Source: Psococerastis gibbosa (Eukaryota; Arthropoda; Insecta; Psocodea; Psocidae). From it: DNA of 64,000 nt. This document shows positions 54,153-63,268 of the stretch, piece after piece. Below the pieces are notes generated by a model that saw only the letters and a list, made by a program, of their open reading frames with translations, was not told the origin of the DNA and did not search any database. The DNA is taken from NCBI GenBank assembly GCA_963971405.1, contig OZ020490.1:8976874-9040873 (forward strand). Reading direction: 5' to 3'. Position numbers and translations under genes: made by a program. Each line of letters starts with the position of its first letter. Positions within the stretch are counted from its first letter, which is position 1.

Positions 54153-54454
54153 GTAGGTTAAATTTTTCCTCCATCCATAATTATAACTGATAGCTTTTTA
54201 GTCTTAGCAGGCCTTAGCAGCTATACTCCGCTAAAGCCTTGCTTGATGCCTATTACCGTCAGAAACCACACCCCATCCAGGGGTTGCCAAAATGTAACGA
54301 ACCAATAGCGGACCCAGTTCCCAACCCACTGCAAATGTTAAGCGAACGTAAAATAACCTTACTCTGCCCCAATCAGAAAAGATATTGCAACAATCAATAT
54401 ACATAGTGATAACAGTCCATATTTAAACAATTTTTATTTTACTTAATAAGGTTA
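54153..54454. other. Possible 3' UTR intron/exon, otherwise unassigned
   Basis: A weak acceptor near 54210 is the only splice-like signal. No element recognised. Confidence 0.3.
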
Positions 54455-54615
54455 ATCGCGTACCAACAATTTAATGAATGTATTTGACTAACCTCTTAAC
54501 CACTAAGTAACCTTATAGGTACTTGCGCCGAGTTACGACACGTCCCCGACCGCAAGGCGTGTACAAGGTAGAGACTCGCACGTGTACAAGCACACTACCA
54601 CCTTGCCACCGATGT
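54455..54615 (-). mobile_element. tRNA-derived SINE family T, copy 3
   Basis: Minus strand: GGTGGCAAGGTGGTAGTGTGC, GCGAGTCTCTACC, GCGGTCGGGGACGTGTCGTAAC and AGAGGTTAGTC, matching 27656 and 35268. Confidence 0.6.
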
Positions 54616-54837
54616 ATAATAGGTCCGAATATGCTGATTCTGGTGGGTCGTTTATAGTTTGTAAACGTAGGCCTATATTGTCGCACTGGCCGATAAACAA
54701 GATTATGCTTTCAGGTTCATCTTAGCAAACGTTACATGAAAATTCTAATTCTCGCTTTTATAATTTTGTGAACAGCGAAGCATTCTTCTTACATTTCGCG
54801 ACTAATGAGTTTGTTTAGTATCAAGCAGCAAGTAATT

Positions 54838-54950
54838 TTTAATTTTTCACGACGGAAAGGTTTGTGATGGTCAAAGTGTTTGATTCCGAGATTTCAATGG
54901 ATTTACACGTTTTGAGGTCCCAGGAACCAAAAAAAGTGGTTTTCAGACGG
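54838..54950 (+). repeat. Dispersed repeat family R, 5' fragment
   Basis: GGAAAGGTTTGTGATGGTC through GTCCCAGGAACC and AAAGTGGTTTT; truncated copy of the R family. Confidence 0.7.
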
Positions 54951-55620
54951 CACCCTTGTGTACCATGCTAAGGTTTTTTACTAATCCTTCACACGGGTCC
55001 TTGCAATACGTCTGTACATAAGTTTGCAGAGATTTTGTGGAGGGCCGTAGCATTTTTTCTCTTACAGCAAAACCTACAGTGTACCTTGCCTAGTGATTCG
55101 TCCCCCTGAGCTAGTCCCGAAGCTGGCGACGCCCTTGTTTACCAGGCAAAGATTTCTTACGAATTCTTCACACGGATACATACAATACTTACAGCAGTCT
55201 GTACATGAGTTTTCACAATTTATGTGAATGGCCGTGGCATTTTTTTTTTTTTTTACAGCAAACCCTACAGTATACGTAGTGGTCCCTCCCCCTGGCCTAG
55301 TCACGAAGCTTTTTTACGAATACGGGTAATACCCGGGTTGAGTTACGACAAGCTTCCGATTGCATTACAGTCATTTACAGCCAAGGCCGGGGTCCGGAGG
55401 CCCCCCCCCCCCCCCGAAATATTTTTAGCGTACACTAGATGGAATGGAGTTTTAAATATATAGAGGTTACCTCACCTCCGGTGACGTCAGATGCCCCCCC
55501 CCCCCCGAAAAAAATCCTGGCTACGGCCTTGCTTACAGCAGTCTGTACATAATTTTTCACAGTTTTTCGTGAATGGCCGTGGCATTGTTTTTCTTACAGC
55601 AGAGCCACTCGTGCCTAAAA
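54951..55620. repeat. Three copies of a ~185-bp unit, one split by a hAT-like MITE
   Basis: CAGTCTGTACATGAGTTTTC..GAATGGCCGTGGCATTTTT...TTACAGCA units lie at about 54970-55150, 55150-55330 and 55535-55620. Between the last two, 55381-55535 has CAAGGCCGGGGTCC and CTGGCTACGGCCTTG ends with two polyC runs and TTTACAG/CTTACAG flanks, a hAT-like MITE. The minus-strand Cys-rich frame in the second unit is not called as a gene. Confidence 0.6.
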
Positions 55621-55844
55621 TAGCACTGATTCGCTAGCTAACTGTAGCGGCTAACTGTAGCGGGTTTTCGCTAATTCTATTGGTCACAGAGTGTGTGATC
55701 ATGTCCGACGGACTACTTTCAATTGTTTTAACAGGTTCGCGTTTTTGGGCGGCTCCGACTTCAATTCGAGTTCAATATAGGAGTGATGGGACGTCCGAGC
55801 GAGCTAAAAATATTTTTTTTTTAATCCTGGGGCCACCAGTCGTC
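55621..55844. other. Unassigned with GCGAGCTAAAAATATTTTT junction repeat
   Basis: Contains the same AAAAATATTTTTTTTTAATCC junction sequence found at 9438, 21460 and 22575. Confidence 0.4.
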
Positions 55845-56360
55845 CTATTATAGTGATTTGGGATTAATGGAACACCGGGGTTTATTCAATTGTTTTAAGC
55901 AAATGAGTGTAAAATGCGCGGGAAATTCAAAACGATAAATCCTTAGCCATTATTATTATTTTATCGCCGTAATAGGGCTGCAGCAGCCGTATTACGGTGA
56001 TTTGGAATAAACTGGATTATATAATACCGGGATTTATGTTTTAATACCGCATTAGTAAGGTGTCACGTGACGGTGTTTAATATGCACGGGAAATTCTAAT
56101 TAATTAATTATTAGAATACAAGAGAATAGTGGCATTGTTTTATAACTGGAGAAAATACTAATAAACATTGAAATGCACAGGTAGAATTTTGAAATTTAAC
56201 AATAATTTTAATTAATCTAAGGGAGAAAAAATTGAAAACTCACCAAAAATATAGCCGAGAATTAATTTAACAATTTGAATTTCCCGCGCATTTTCCACTA
56301 ATTTACTCAAAACAATTAAATAAACCCCGGTGTTACGTTAATCCCAAATCGCCATAATAG
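55845..56360. mobile_element. Fold-back MITE with ~90-bp inverted ends
   Basis: CTATTATAGTGATTTGGGATT ... ACACCGGGGTTTATTCAATTG ... GCGCGGGAAATTC at the left pairs with the inverted sequence ending GCCATAATAG at the right. A middle part (CCGTATTACGGTGATTTGG, GGTGTCACGTGACGG) looks like a second, partly nested copy and matches 23520-23690. Noncoding. Confidence 0.7.
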
Positions 56361-56792
56361 AGCTGCAGTATGGTAATTGTTTATTTATTTATTTTTCCTA
56401 TTGTCCTCAGGGCCGCGCGGTTGTATGAGGCGGCGAGGTGGCTGCTTCCAGCGCCGAAGTTCTAGGGGCGCCGACAGGCGACAAGCGACAGGCGCCCCCG
56501 GGAGAATAATTTGTAGGATTTTATTTAAGCGGATTATATAGCATGAGTGGAAAAGAGCGTGAATAAGTAATTTTTTTTTGTTCCAAAAACGAAACCATGC
56601 CCCAATTTTTTTCGCGACTCGCCTCCATAATTGCTAGCAAGGTAGCCTCTCCTAAGTCTATATATCCGATTAGGGCCAGCCGAAAGCAGTGCCGGATTAA
56701 CCCCACGGCCCCCACAAACGATTTTTTTTTAAAAATATAAATATAAATAAATTAAAAGTTGAAAACTATTTCCAAACAAAGTTTTGATATTA
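56361..56792. other. GC-rich hAT-like end fragments
   Basis: CAGGGCCGCGCGGTTGTATG ... GGCGCCGACAGGCGAC...GGCGCCCCCGGG, and a reversed CAGTGCCGGATTAACCCC tip at 56691. No gene. Confidence 0.4.
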
Positions 56793-57202
56793 AGAGGACA
56801 TGCTACGTAGAAAATGAGCACCCCCAAATTTGTTGTTTTTATGGACTATTTATTTTTTATTTAATTAACAAAGCAAGTCATTAAAGATTTGGCTCATGGA
56901 AGTTGTAGAAGACTACTTCTTGCATCATATAATTGGGTATTTTTACTTTTCGGTTTTGTAGTTCTTCCAAAAATCCCAGAATACGCATAATTTTAGTCCG
57001 TTCTGGTATTTATGAAAGAACTAAGGTACCAAAAATTTAATATTTCCTATTATAAGATGCATGAAGCAGTCTTCTACAACTTCCATGAGCCAAATTTTTA
57101 ATGACTTGCTTTGTTAATTAAATAAAAAATAAAAAGTCAATAAAAACAACTAATTTTGGGGTGCTCATTTTCTACGTAGTCCTCTGTGTGTCGATGTCCT
57201 CT
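56793..57202. mobile_element. Fold-back MITE, family A (AGAGGACATGC tip)
   Basis: Left AGAGGACATGCTACGTAG pairs with the right CTACGTAG...GATGTCCTCT; arms contain GTAGAAGACTACTTCTTGCA. TA on both flanks. 410 bp with ~13 extra bases at the right tip. Confidence 0.8.
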
Positions 57203-57733
57203 TAAACGTATTTTTTGCTCCAATGTTGGTAGACAGATTTAAACCCACTGCCCTAAAGGACGCATAATAAATTCAGAAAATTATTTCTCGTGACTATTCT
57301 CGGATATTTACTAAACAAACTGCGAATTTCATTAATAATAATTAATCACAACTCAATTTGTAAAAGGCAGCTGCAATAAATGTGCCTCCAGCAGTGGCAA
57401 ATATTGTATAATATGGTTTTTTAGGTGGGAGACCAATGTTATTTTTTTGGGCTCAAGCTATCAACTTCTTTGTCGCGCGTAGGCGGCCGAGACGACGTTA
57501 AATTCTACCTACCAAACTGCTTACCGCTGACTGATGTCCTGAACATCTACGGTATTAGATCTGTCACAATATGAAACAACAACTCATATTAGTTAATTTC
57601 ATTGCACATTTATTTATTTTGGAATTTTTTTGTTCACATTTTTAACCCCAAGAATAAGTTAACACGGAACGGCATTATAGGCCTAGTGCAAGCAAAAAAC
57701 AATTTTGAATAGTGACGAAGCAGTAGCATCGAT
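57203..57733. other. Unassigned; short R-related fragment
   Basis: 57640-57700 (TTTTTAACCCCAAGAATAAG...ACGGCATTATAGG) matches 28800-28850. No gene. Confidence 0.4.
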
Positions 57734-57980
57734 CCGTGGTCGTTCTGAAAGCGTATTTCAAAACGTTTCGTCAACATCGGCGGTCGACATCTTCGGTGGA
57801 ACTGCGTAGACTACTAAGATTGTATCTCGGAGGCTCAGCAGCAACTGTTGCAGAGATACAATCTTAGAAGTCTGCGCAGTTTCACTGATGATTTCGACCG
57901 CAGATGTTGACGAAACGTTTGGAAGTACGTTTTCAGAACGACCATGGCCTATCATCACGGATTCTACTGCTTCGTCAAGT
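57734..57980. mobile_element. Penelope-like palindrome with two hammerhead-like motifs
   Basis: Two inverted ~95-bp arms meet near 57840. Each arm contains CGACCGC..ATGTTGACGAAACG: reversed at 57765-57796 and direct at 57885-57916 (CTGATGA...GAAAC). The segment after the right arm (CATGGCCTATCA..ACGGATTCTACTG) is the sequence also found at 10740 and 60260. Confidence 0.5.
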
Positions 57981-58103
57981 AACTACGGCCATTTTGTAAA
58001 TAAATTTTGAATTTCCATTCAAAATTATTTGTTTACATTATTAATTCCAGGTTCAGATTAAAAATAATCGCCAAAGCAGTCACCGTTGGGGTTGGGTACC
58101 TAA

Positions 58104-58581
58104 GGCGGGTATTCCACATACGTACATCGTCAATGAAAATTATGAAATTGAAGAACATTTCAATTTTACTCTATGCCATTGTTAAAATTGATCAATGATC
58201 AATTGATCATAGAGTAAAATCACAAACAAACAAACTAAAATTAAAAAATGGCGTCATGGGATATGTCAAGTACAATTATTTTAATTGATTTTTTTTAAAA
58301 ACAGTTTTCATCCATTAAACAGATCGGTGAAGGTCGATCTTACTTCGGATCTCCTACTATTATTAGGTTTAATTAAAAATAATAAGTGTACGAAGAAAAC
58401 AAATACAAACAAAATTTCAAAAAACAAATGCAAACAAATTTCAAAAATTTGGCGCATGCGTTTCAATAGAAAATTGTCAATTTTTGAAAAAACATGTGGA
58501 ATGGCCGCCATCAATGAAAAATTGAAATGTCCTTCAATTTCATAATTTTCATTGACGATGTACGTATGTGGAATACCCGCC
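58104..58581. mobile_element. GGCG-tip fold-back element, 478 bp
   Basis: Ends GGCGGGTATTCCACATACG and CGTATGTGGAATACCCGCC, flanked by TAA on both sides (58101-58103, 58582-58584). Arms include TACATCGTCAATGAAAATT. The interior shares GATCAATGATCA...AAATGGCGTCATGGGATATG with the elements at 10185 and 58950, in the opposite orientation. Confidence 0.8.
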
Positions 58582-58878
58582 TAACTGAAAATCTAAAATT
58601 GTTCTGTTTACATTTTTGGCCCCAGAGAAGGTAGTACGTGATCGCCATACTTACGAGTAGCGAGATTTATTATTTTCAATATTTACAACTTATCAGCATG
58701 CAAAAAAACATATTGTCTTATTATTGTCAACCTACAAGCTAAATTATCTATAGCATGTTTTTATTGTTTTATATTTTATTGTTACATCTGTCAAGTAGCC
58801 TATTGTTTAAATCTGTGCGCTTCTTACGGGAAAAATATAGGCTGCAGTTTACTCCAAAAAATAGTATACCTGGCATAA
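58582..58878. other. Unassigned
   Basis: AT-rich; nothing recognised. Confidence 0.4.
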
Positions 58879-59273
58879 GACGCATATTCCACCGACCTGC
58901 TAGTGCTAAATACAAATACGGTGACGTGGTAGCAAACATTCAAGACTTAGGCGGGGTTTCCACCGACCTCGCATTGCAGAATGCAAATGACATTGACGGA
59001 AATTTGAATTTTTCTTTTTATAGAAATCTATTAAAACGTTTGTACTCAACATATCCCATGACGCCATTTTTTAATTTTAGTTTGTTTGTTTGTGATTTTA
59101 CTGTATGATCATTGATCAATTTTAACTATGGCATAGAGGAAAACAAACATTTCCTTCGATGTCATTTGCATTCTGCAATGCGAGGTCGGCGGAAACCCCG
59201 CCTAAGTCTTGAATGTCTGCTACCACGTCATCGTATTTTTATTTAGCACTAGCAGGTCGGCAGAATATGCGCC
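58879..59273. mobile_element. GGCG-tip fold-back element with inner tips, second copy
   Basis: Outer tips GACGCATATTCCACCGACC and its partner ending GCGCC, flanked by TAA (58876-58878, 59274-59276). Inner tips GGCGGGGTTTCCACCGACC at 58950 and the partner ending at 59202. Close relative of 10113-10496 but with a different first ~30 bases of the outer arms. Confidence 0.8.
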
Positions 59274-59339
59274 TAAGCGAATGCAGGCATCGTAATAAAA
59301 TCGTGCCCTCGCGAGTCTCGATCCGCAGATCTTCGCTGA

Positions 59340-59490
59340 TATGACGATACCTGACCTTTTTAGGGTTAGTAGAGCTAAGGTCCGCTATACCTGCTGGCTA
59401 AACGGGTATCTGTATGCGACATGCGAACTTGTAGTACCAATACTTGATTTTATCAAAATAATGTCTCAGTTCACCTGTGGAGACCAGCAT
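59340..59490 (+). other. Possible noncoding 5' exon of the secreted-protein gene
   Basis: CCAGCAT|GTAAGTATC at 59484-59499 is a strong donor. The last two exon bases are AT, and the next exon at 62023 begins with G, so splicing would create an ATG exactly before YKVLVTVAAIAVL. Upstream limit unknown. The join is a hypothesis. Confidence 0.3.
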
Positions 59491-59825
59491 GTAAGTATCT
59501 TCCACATTTTTTTGTCCTTCTTATGTTGCCACACCTGATTTTGCGCTTTCTCCCGTGCGATATGTCGCGGCTTCTCGTTGGCTATCAATGATTTTGTTAC
59601 CAATTGTTTTGTTATGACCGAATCGGAGTAACCTACTACGGGTTTTTTGTGCAAGGGCAATTTTCACAGGAGATGTTACTGATTGCAGAGCAGAGTCAAA
59701 ATTATCCATTAAATTAGCTGAAATGCTCCTCTACATTTCGACATGTGGTCTTATTAACACCAATTGGCCACAGTGCTTAAGCTCCTTCCTCAGGAGAACT
59801 ACGCCAATATTATTAATTTCCTATT
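59491..59825. other. Intronic dispersed fragments
   Basis: 59700-59790 resembles fragments at 2090-2180 and 34120 (CCATTAAATTAGCTGA, CTACATTTCGA, CAATTGGCCA). No gene. Confidence 0.4.
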
Positions 59826-60480
59826 TATAAGTTTTCTGATGGTCAAAATTTTTGACTTCGAGATTCCATCGGATTTACACGTTTTGAGATCCCAGGAACC
59901 CAAAACGTTATTTTTTCGAAATGCCTGTCGGTCAGTCTGTCGGTCAGTCTGTCTGTCTGTTCGTAGATTTTTGGACAAACTACTCGGTGAATTTTAATGA
60001 AATTTTTCATGTACTGTAGGTTTACAATAAACATATTTCGGGTTCGTTTTATTTTTATTTTGGGTTAACCCAATTTTGGTGGTTTTACCCTCAAAAACTA
60101 AAAAAAACTGCTAAATTTTTTTTTCTCAAAAAAGGCTCCAACTATTTTCTTTACACTCACATGTATTGTAGTCGTTATTAATGTAAACAACCCCAATAGG
60201 ATGAAGAACCAGTAGAATCCGGGGTGATAGGCTGTGGTCGAATTGGAAGTTCACTTTCAATTCGACCACGGCCCATCAGCCCGGATTCTACTGGTTCTTC
60301 ATTTGACTCCGGCCGTGAAAGCCTTTGCAGTTACATTAACCCCAATCGGTTCCTTGATAGTTTGCTTCCGGGGGGAAAATATACTTAAGACCCAATTTTC
60401 ATGAAAAATGACTAAACAATTAATTTTCTATCGATGCTTTCCAACTTCAGATATGTTTTAGGTGTTAATTAGAGTATGGT
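59826..60480 (+). repeat. Dispersed repeat family R, copy with nested Penelope-like palindrome
   Basis: R-family sequence from TTATAAGTTTTCTGATGGTC, interrupted at about 60205-60340 by an inverted-repeat segment (AAGAACCAGTAGAATCCGGG...GGATTCTACTGGTTCTT) ending GAAAGCCTTTGCAGTTAC. The flanks AACCCCAATAGG and AACCCCAATCGG look like a target duplication of about 12 bp. Confidence 0.65.
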
Positions 60481-60561
60481 AATAAAGCCGAACAGGCTGT
60501 TTCAAAGCTAAGCTTCGGTTTGGAATAAATAAATATTTTGTGATGTAAATATTGATTATTA

Positions 60562-61139
<578 letters not shown>

Positions 61140-61385
61140 TTGTTCCATTACTAAACCAACCTAGCGGAGTTAGGGCTATAAAGCCCTCTCATACACTCAA
61201 CTAGGAAGAGCCGGGACCACCGGCTTTTCATGCCCGTGCTCATATTGTGCCTGACTGTAAAAAAAAAAATCGTTACAAAGCAAGTGTAAGCAAGTGTAGC
61301 AAGGGTGTGACTCGAACCAACAACCTTTCGGGTGAAAATCGGAGTCTTTACCACTATTCTACATGTCCTGATATGACTCTTGTTT
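61140..61385 (-). mobile_element. tRNA-derived SINE family P
   Basis: On the minus strand GTAGAATAGTGGTAAAGAC (A-box-like, one mismatch) and GGTTCGAGTC (B box) lie ~45 bases apart, as in a tRNA. The tail GAGAGGGCTTTATAGCCC...CTCCGCTAGG follows. A second head copy is at 37540-37600 and a tail copy at 34210. Confidence 0.6.
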
Positions 61386-62022
61386 AAGCCTCGTGGGCTA
61401 TTGCGCCCCCTGCTGAAGACCATTATACTAATTTGTTCGTCAATGGCCTTGAATCAAGGCCATTTCGGTTTAGTTTGGGGTTAAAATCCAGAACAATATT
61501 TTAGGTTCCACTTTTCTTAGCTCAGCTACTTGAACTAAGTCCTATTTTTACTTCGCTATGGTCAGCGTGTGCCTTACCGTAAGGAATCGACTCAACAACC
61601 ACTTCACCCAATTGCCAACTCCCATCTGACTCAGTCTGTGTTCGACTTCTGTCAGTCTTAGGTAATCTCTAGCATTTACATGGTCATTGAGGCCATTAGA
61701 CATAGCAGAGATGGGGTGCACATGTACGGATGCAGGGGGTGGCAGCGGGGTGGCAGTTGCAGCTCTCCCCCCTTAGTAAATCTATCGTTACTACATAAGT
61801 TATTGCGTTTGTTCTATTTTGACCCACAACAACCCCCCTACGGGCTGGATCCGTCCCTGGGGTGCACAGCGTTCGAATTGCTCAGACTACAGGCTGTTGC
61901 AAGTCAATATTTCCAGCAAGAAGTACTGAGTTTCCACAAGCTAAGTATGCCAATTTCCTTGCATTGATTATTACACAAACAGCTGCAATAAATCACCTAC
62001 TGTACCTTTCTATTTGTTTCAG
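61386..62022. other. Unassigned, intronic to the secreted-protein gene
   Basis: 61725-61865 is repeat-like (GGGGGTGGCAGCGGGGTGG ... CTACGGGCTGGATCCGTCCC). No exon identified. Confidence 0.35.
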
Positions 62023-63268
62023 GTACAAAGTTCTCGTCACAGTGGCGGCCATAGCGGTTTTAACCCCTTATAGGGGATGTTCCTGTTGGAGTTTCTACAA
62101 TGAACCAGGTTAGTGTTATACAATAGGTACAAGCAAGCACGTAGCCAGGATTTTATTTCGGGAGGGGCTAACTACCAGGGGGTTGGGGGAGGTATGGAAT
62201 ACCCCAAGTAAAACGGCGGGTCAAGTCTTCCGTAATCTGCGGAAGTATCTTGCACTATCGAATCTACTGTATATACACTGGATCGAGCGAGAACAAATAT
62301 AAATATGAATAAACTAAAAAAAATAATTTTCCCCCCATTTTTTTACATTTCGGGAGGGGCTGCAGCCCCCAAAGCCCCCTCCCTGGCTACGTGCCTGGGT
62401 ACAAGTTGTGTATTGTATTTTTCAGGCTCATCGGGCGTTTGGATAATTGTTTACTTCTGCCTATTCCAGCGTTTAAGGACCTGCTTACTGTTTTAAAAAA
62501 AAAACTCCATTGTACGTCAACCCACTCAGGTCTAAGGGCTGGTATAGGATCCTTCCTCACGACAACTGTTCTATTTTTGAAGTTGTGGTCAGCAAAGCGC
62601 CCGGCAACCACCAAAATTTCCCCCCACTGGTACAGAGAGGCAAGAACAGAAAGAGTGGCGTATCCGTAGAAATGATGAGCTCTACCAAGAACTTACGATA
62701 GTAGCCGAAGTCATGAGAGGCTGCATCAGGTGGCTAGGGCACGTGGAACGAATGCCAGACAATAGGGTTACAAGAGCAGCCTTACACAAGGTGCCCCAAG
62801 GGAGAAGACGAGTAGGACGGCCACGGATGCGATGGCTGGACGACGTCGAGGTGGATCTGGTGACCCTTGGCGTCAATGACTCACGAAGGAGAGCGCAGGC
62901 CACGGCCCTTCACAGGCTGTAGCGCCAAGGAGTAGTAATAGGTGCACATTAGGGGTTGGTTGCACCCAGGTGCCTTTTTCCTATTTTAATGACTTGCCTC
63001 AAACGCTGACCTTCACAATTCACTATCACCTGAACAGAGCATTATGCCTGTTGTTGAAGCACTAAAATCCGTAATAACGTCTAAAACATTCCAGATTCAC
63101 CATATGTTCCAAATTTCGTTCCATCGAGAGCAAAGCCATCCGATAGTGTCTTCAACCAGAAGACAGTCTTGGGTAGAAATCTAGCGGACAAATTTGAAAC
63201 TAAAGATGCCATAGATGATGAAATTAAAAGTGAGAAAAATGAAGTGTTTACTACTGAGTCATCCACAT
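62023..63268 (+). CDS. Probable secreted small protein, exons 62023-62108 and 63095-63268
   Basis: Exon 62023-62108 lies between TTTGTTTCAG and CCAG|GTTAGT. Exon 63095-63268 lies between AACATTCCAG and ACAT|GTAAGC. Frames are open and phases match (G|AT gives Asp), yielding YKVLVTVAAIAVLTPYRG...NEP, then DSPYVPNFVPSRAKPSDSV...FETKDAIDDEIKSEKNE.... The first part is hydrophobic and reads like a signal peptide but has no Met. A donor at 59490 ending in AT would supply an ATG across the junction. A different acceptor at ~62424 could also join the first exon but reaches a stop after ~23 codons. After 63268 the frame either runs on in the intron to TAA at ~63340 or splices to TGCGGTAA at ~63890. 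Intron 62109-63094 holds a hAT MITE and a LINE tail. Product not recognised; the charged, KE-rich C-terminal part suggests a secreted peptide or precursor. Confidence 0.4.
62130..62397. mobile_element. hAT MITE, relative of 40051-40307, inverted
   Basis: Ends CAAGCACGTAGCCAGG and CCTGGCTACGTGCCTG; interior matches 40051-40307 reversed (TCTACTGTATATACACTGGA, GGAAGTATCTTGCACTATC). No matching target duplication seen; inserted in an intron. Confidence 0.8.
62640..62930 (+). mobile_element. LINE ORF2 C-terminus, truncated
   Basis: An open frame from about 62655 gives RRNDELYQELTIVAEVMRG, then IRWLGHVERMPDNR, GRRRVGRPRMRWLDDVE and a stop at 62922. The RWLGHV...GRPRxRWxDDV pattern is the standard C-terminal tail of LINE ORF2 proteins. 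The frame is intact in the fragment, so it is younger than the other LINE relics here. Confidence 0.75.

Noticed and set aside
55074-55304. Cys-rich minus-strand frame (NCENSCTDCCKYCMYPCEEF)
   Set aside because: Looks like a small Cys-rich protein, but the neighbouring copies of the same ~185-bp unit do not keep the frame, and the ends look like GC-rich transposon tips.
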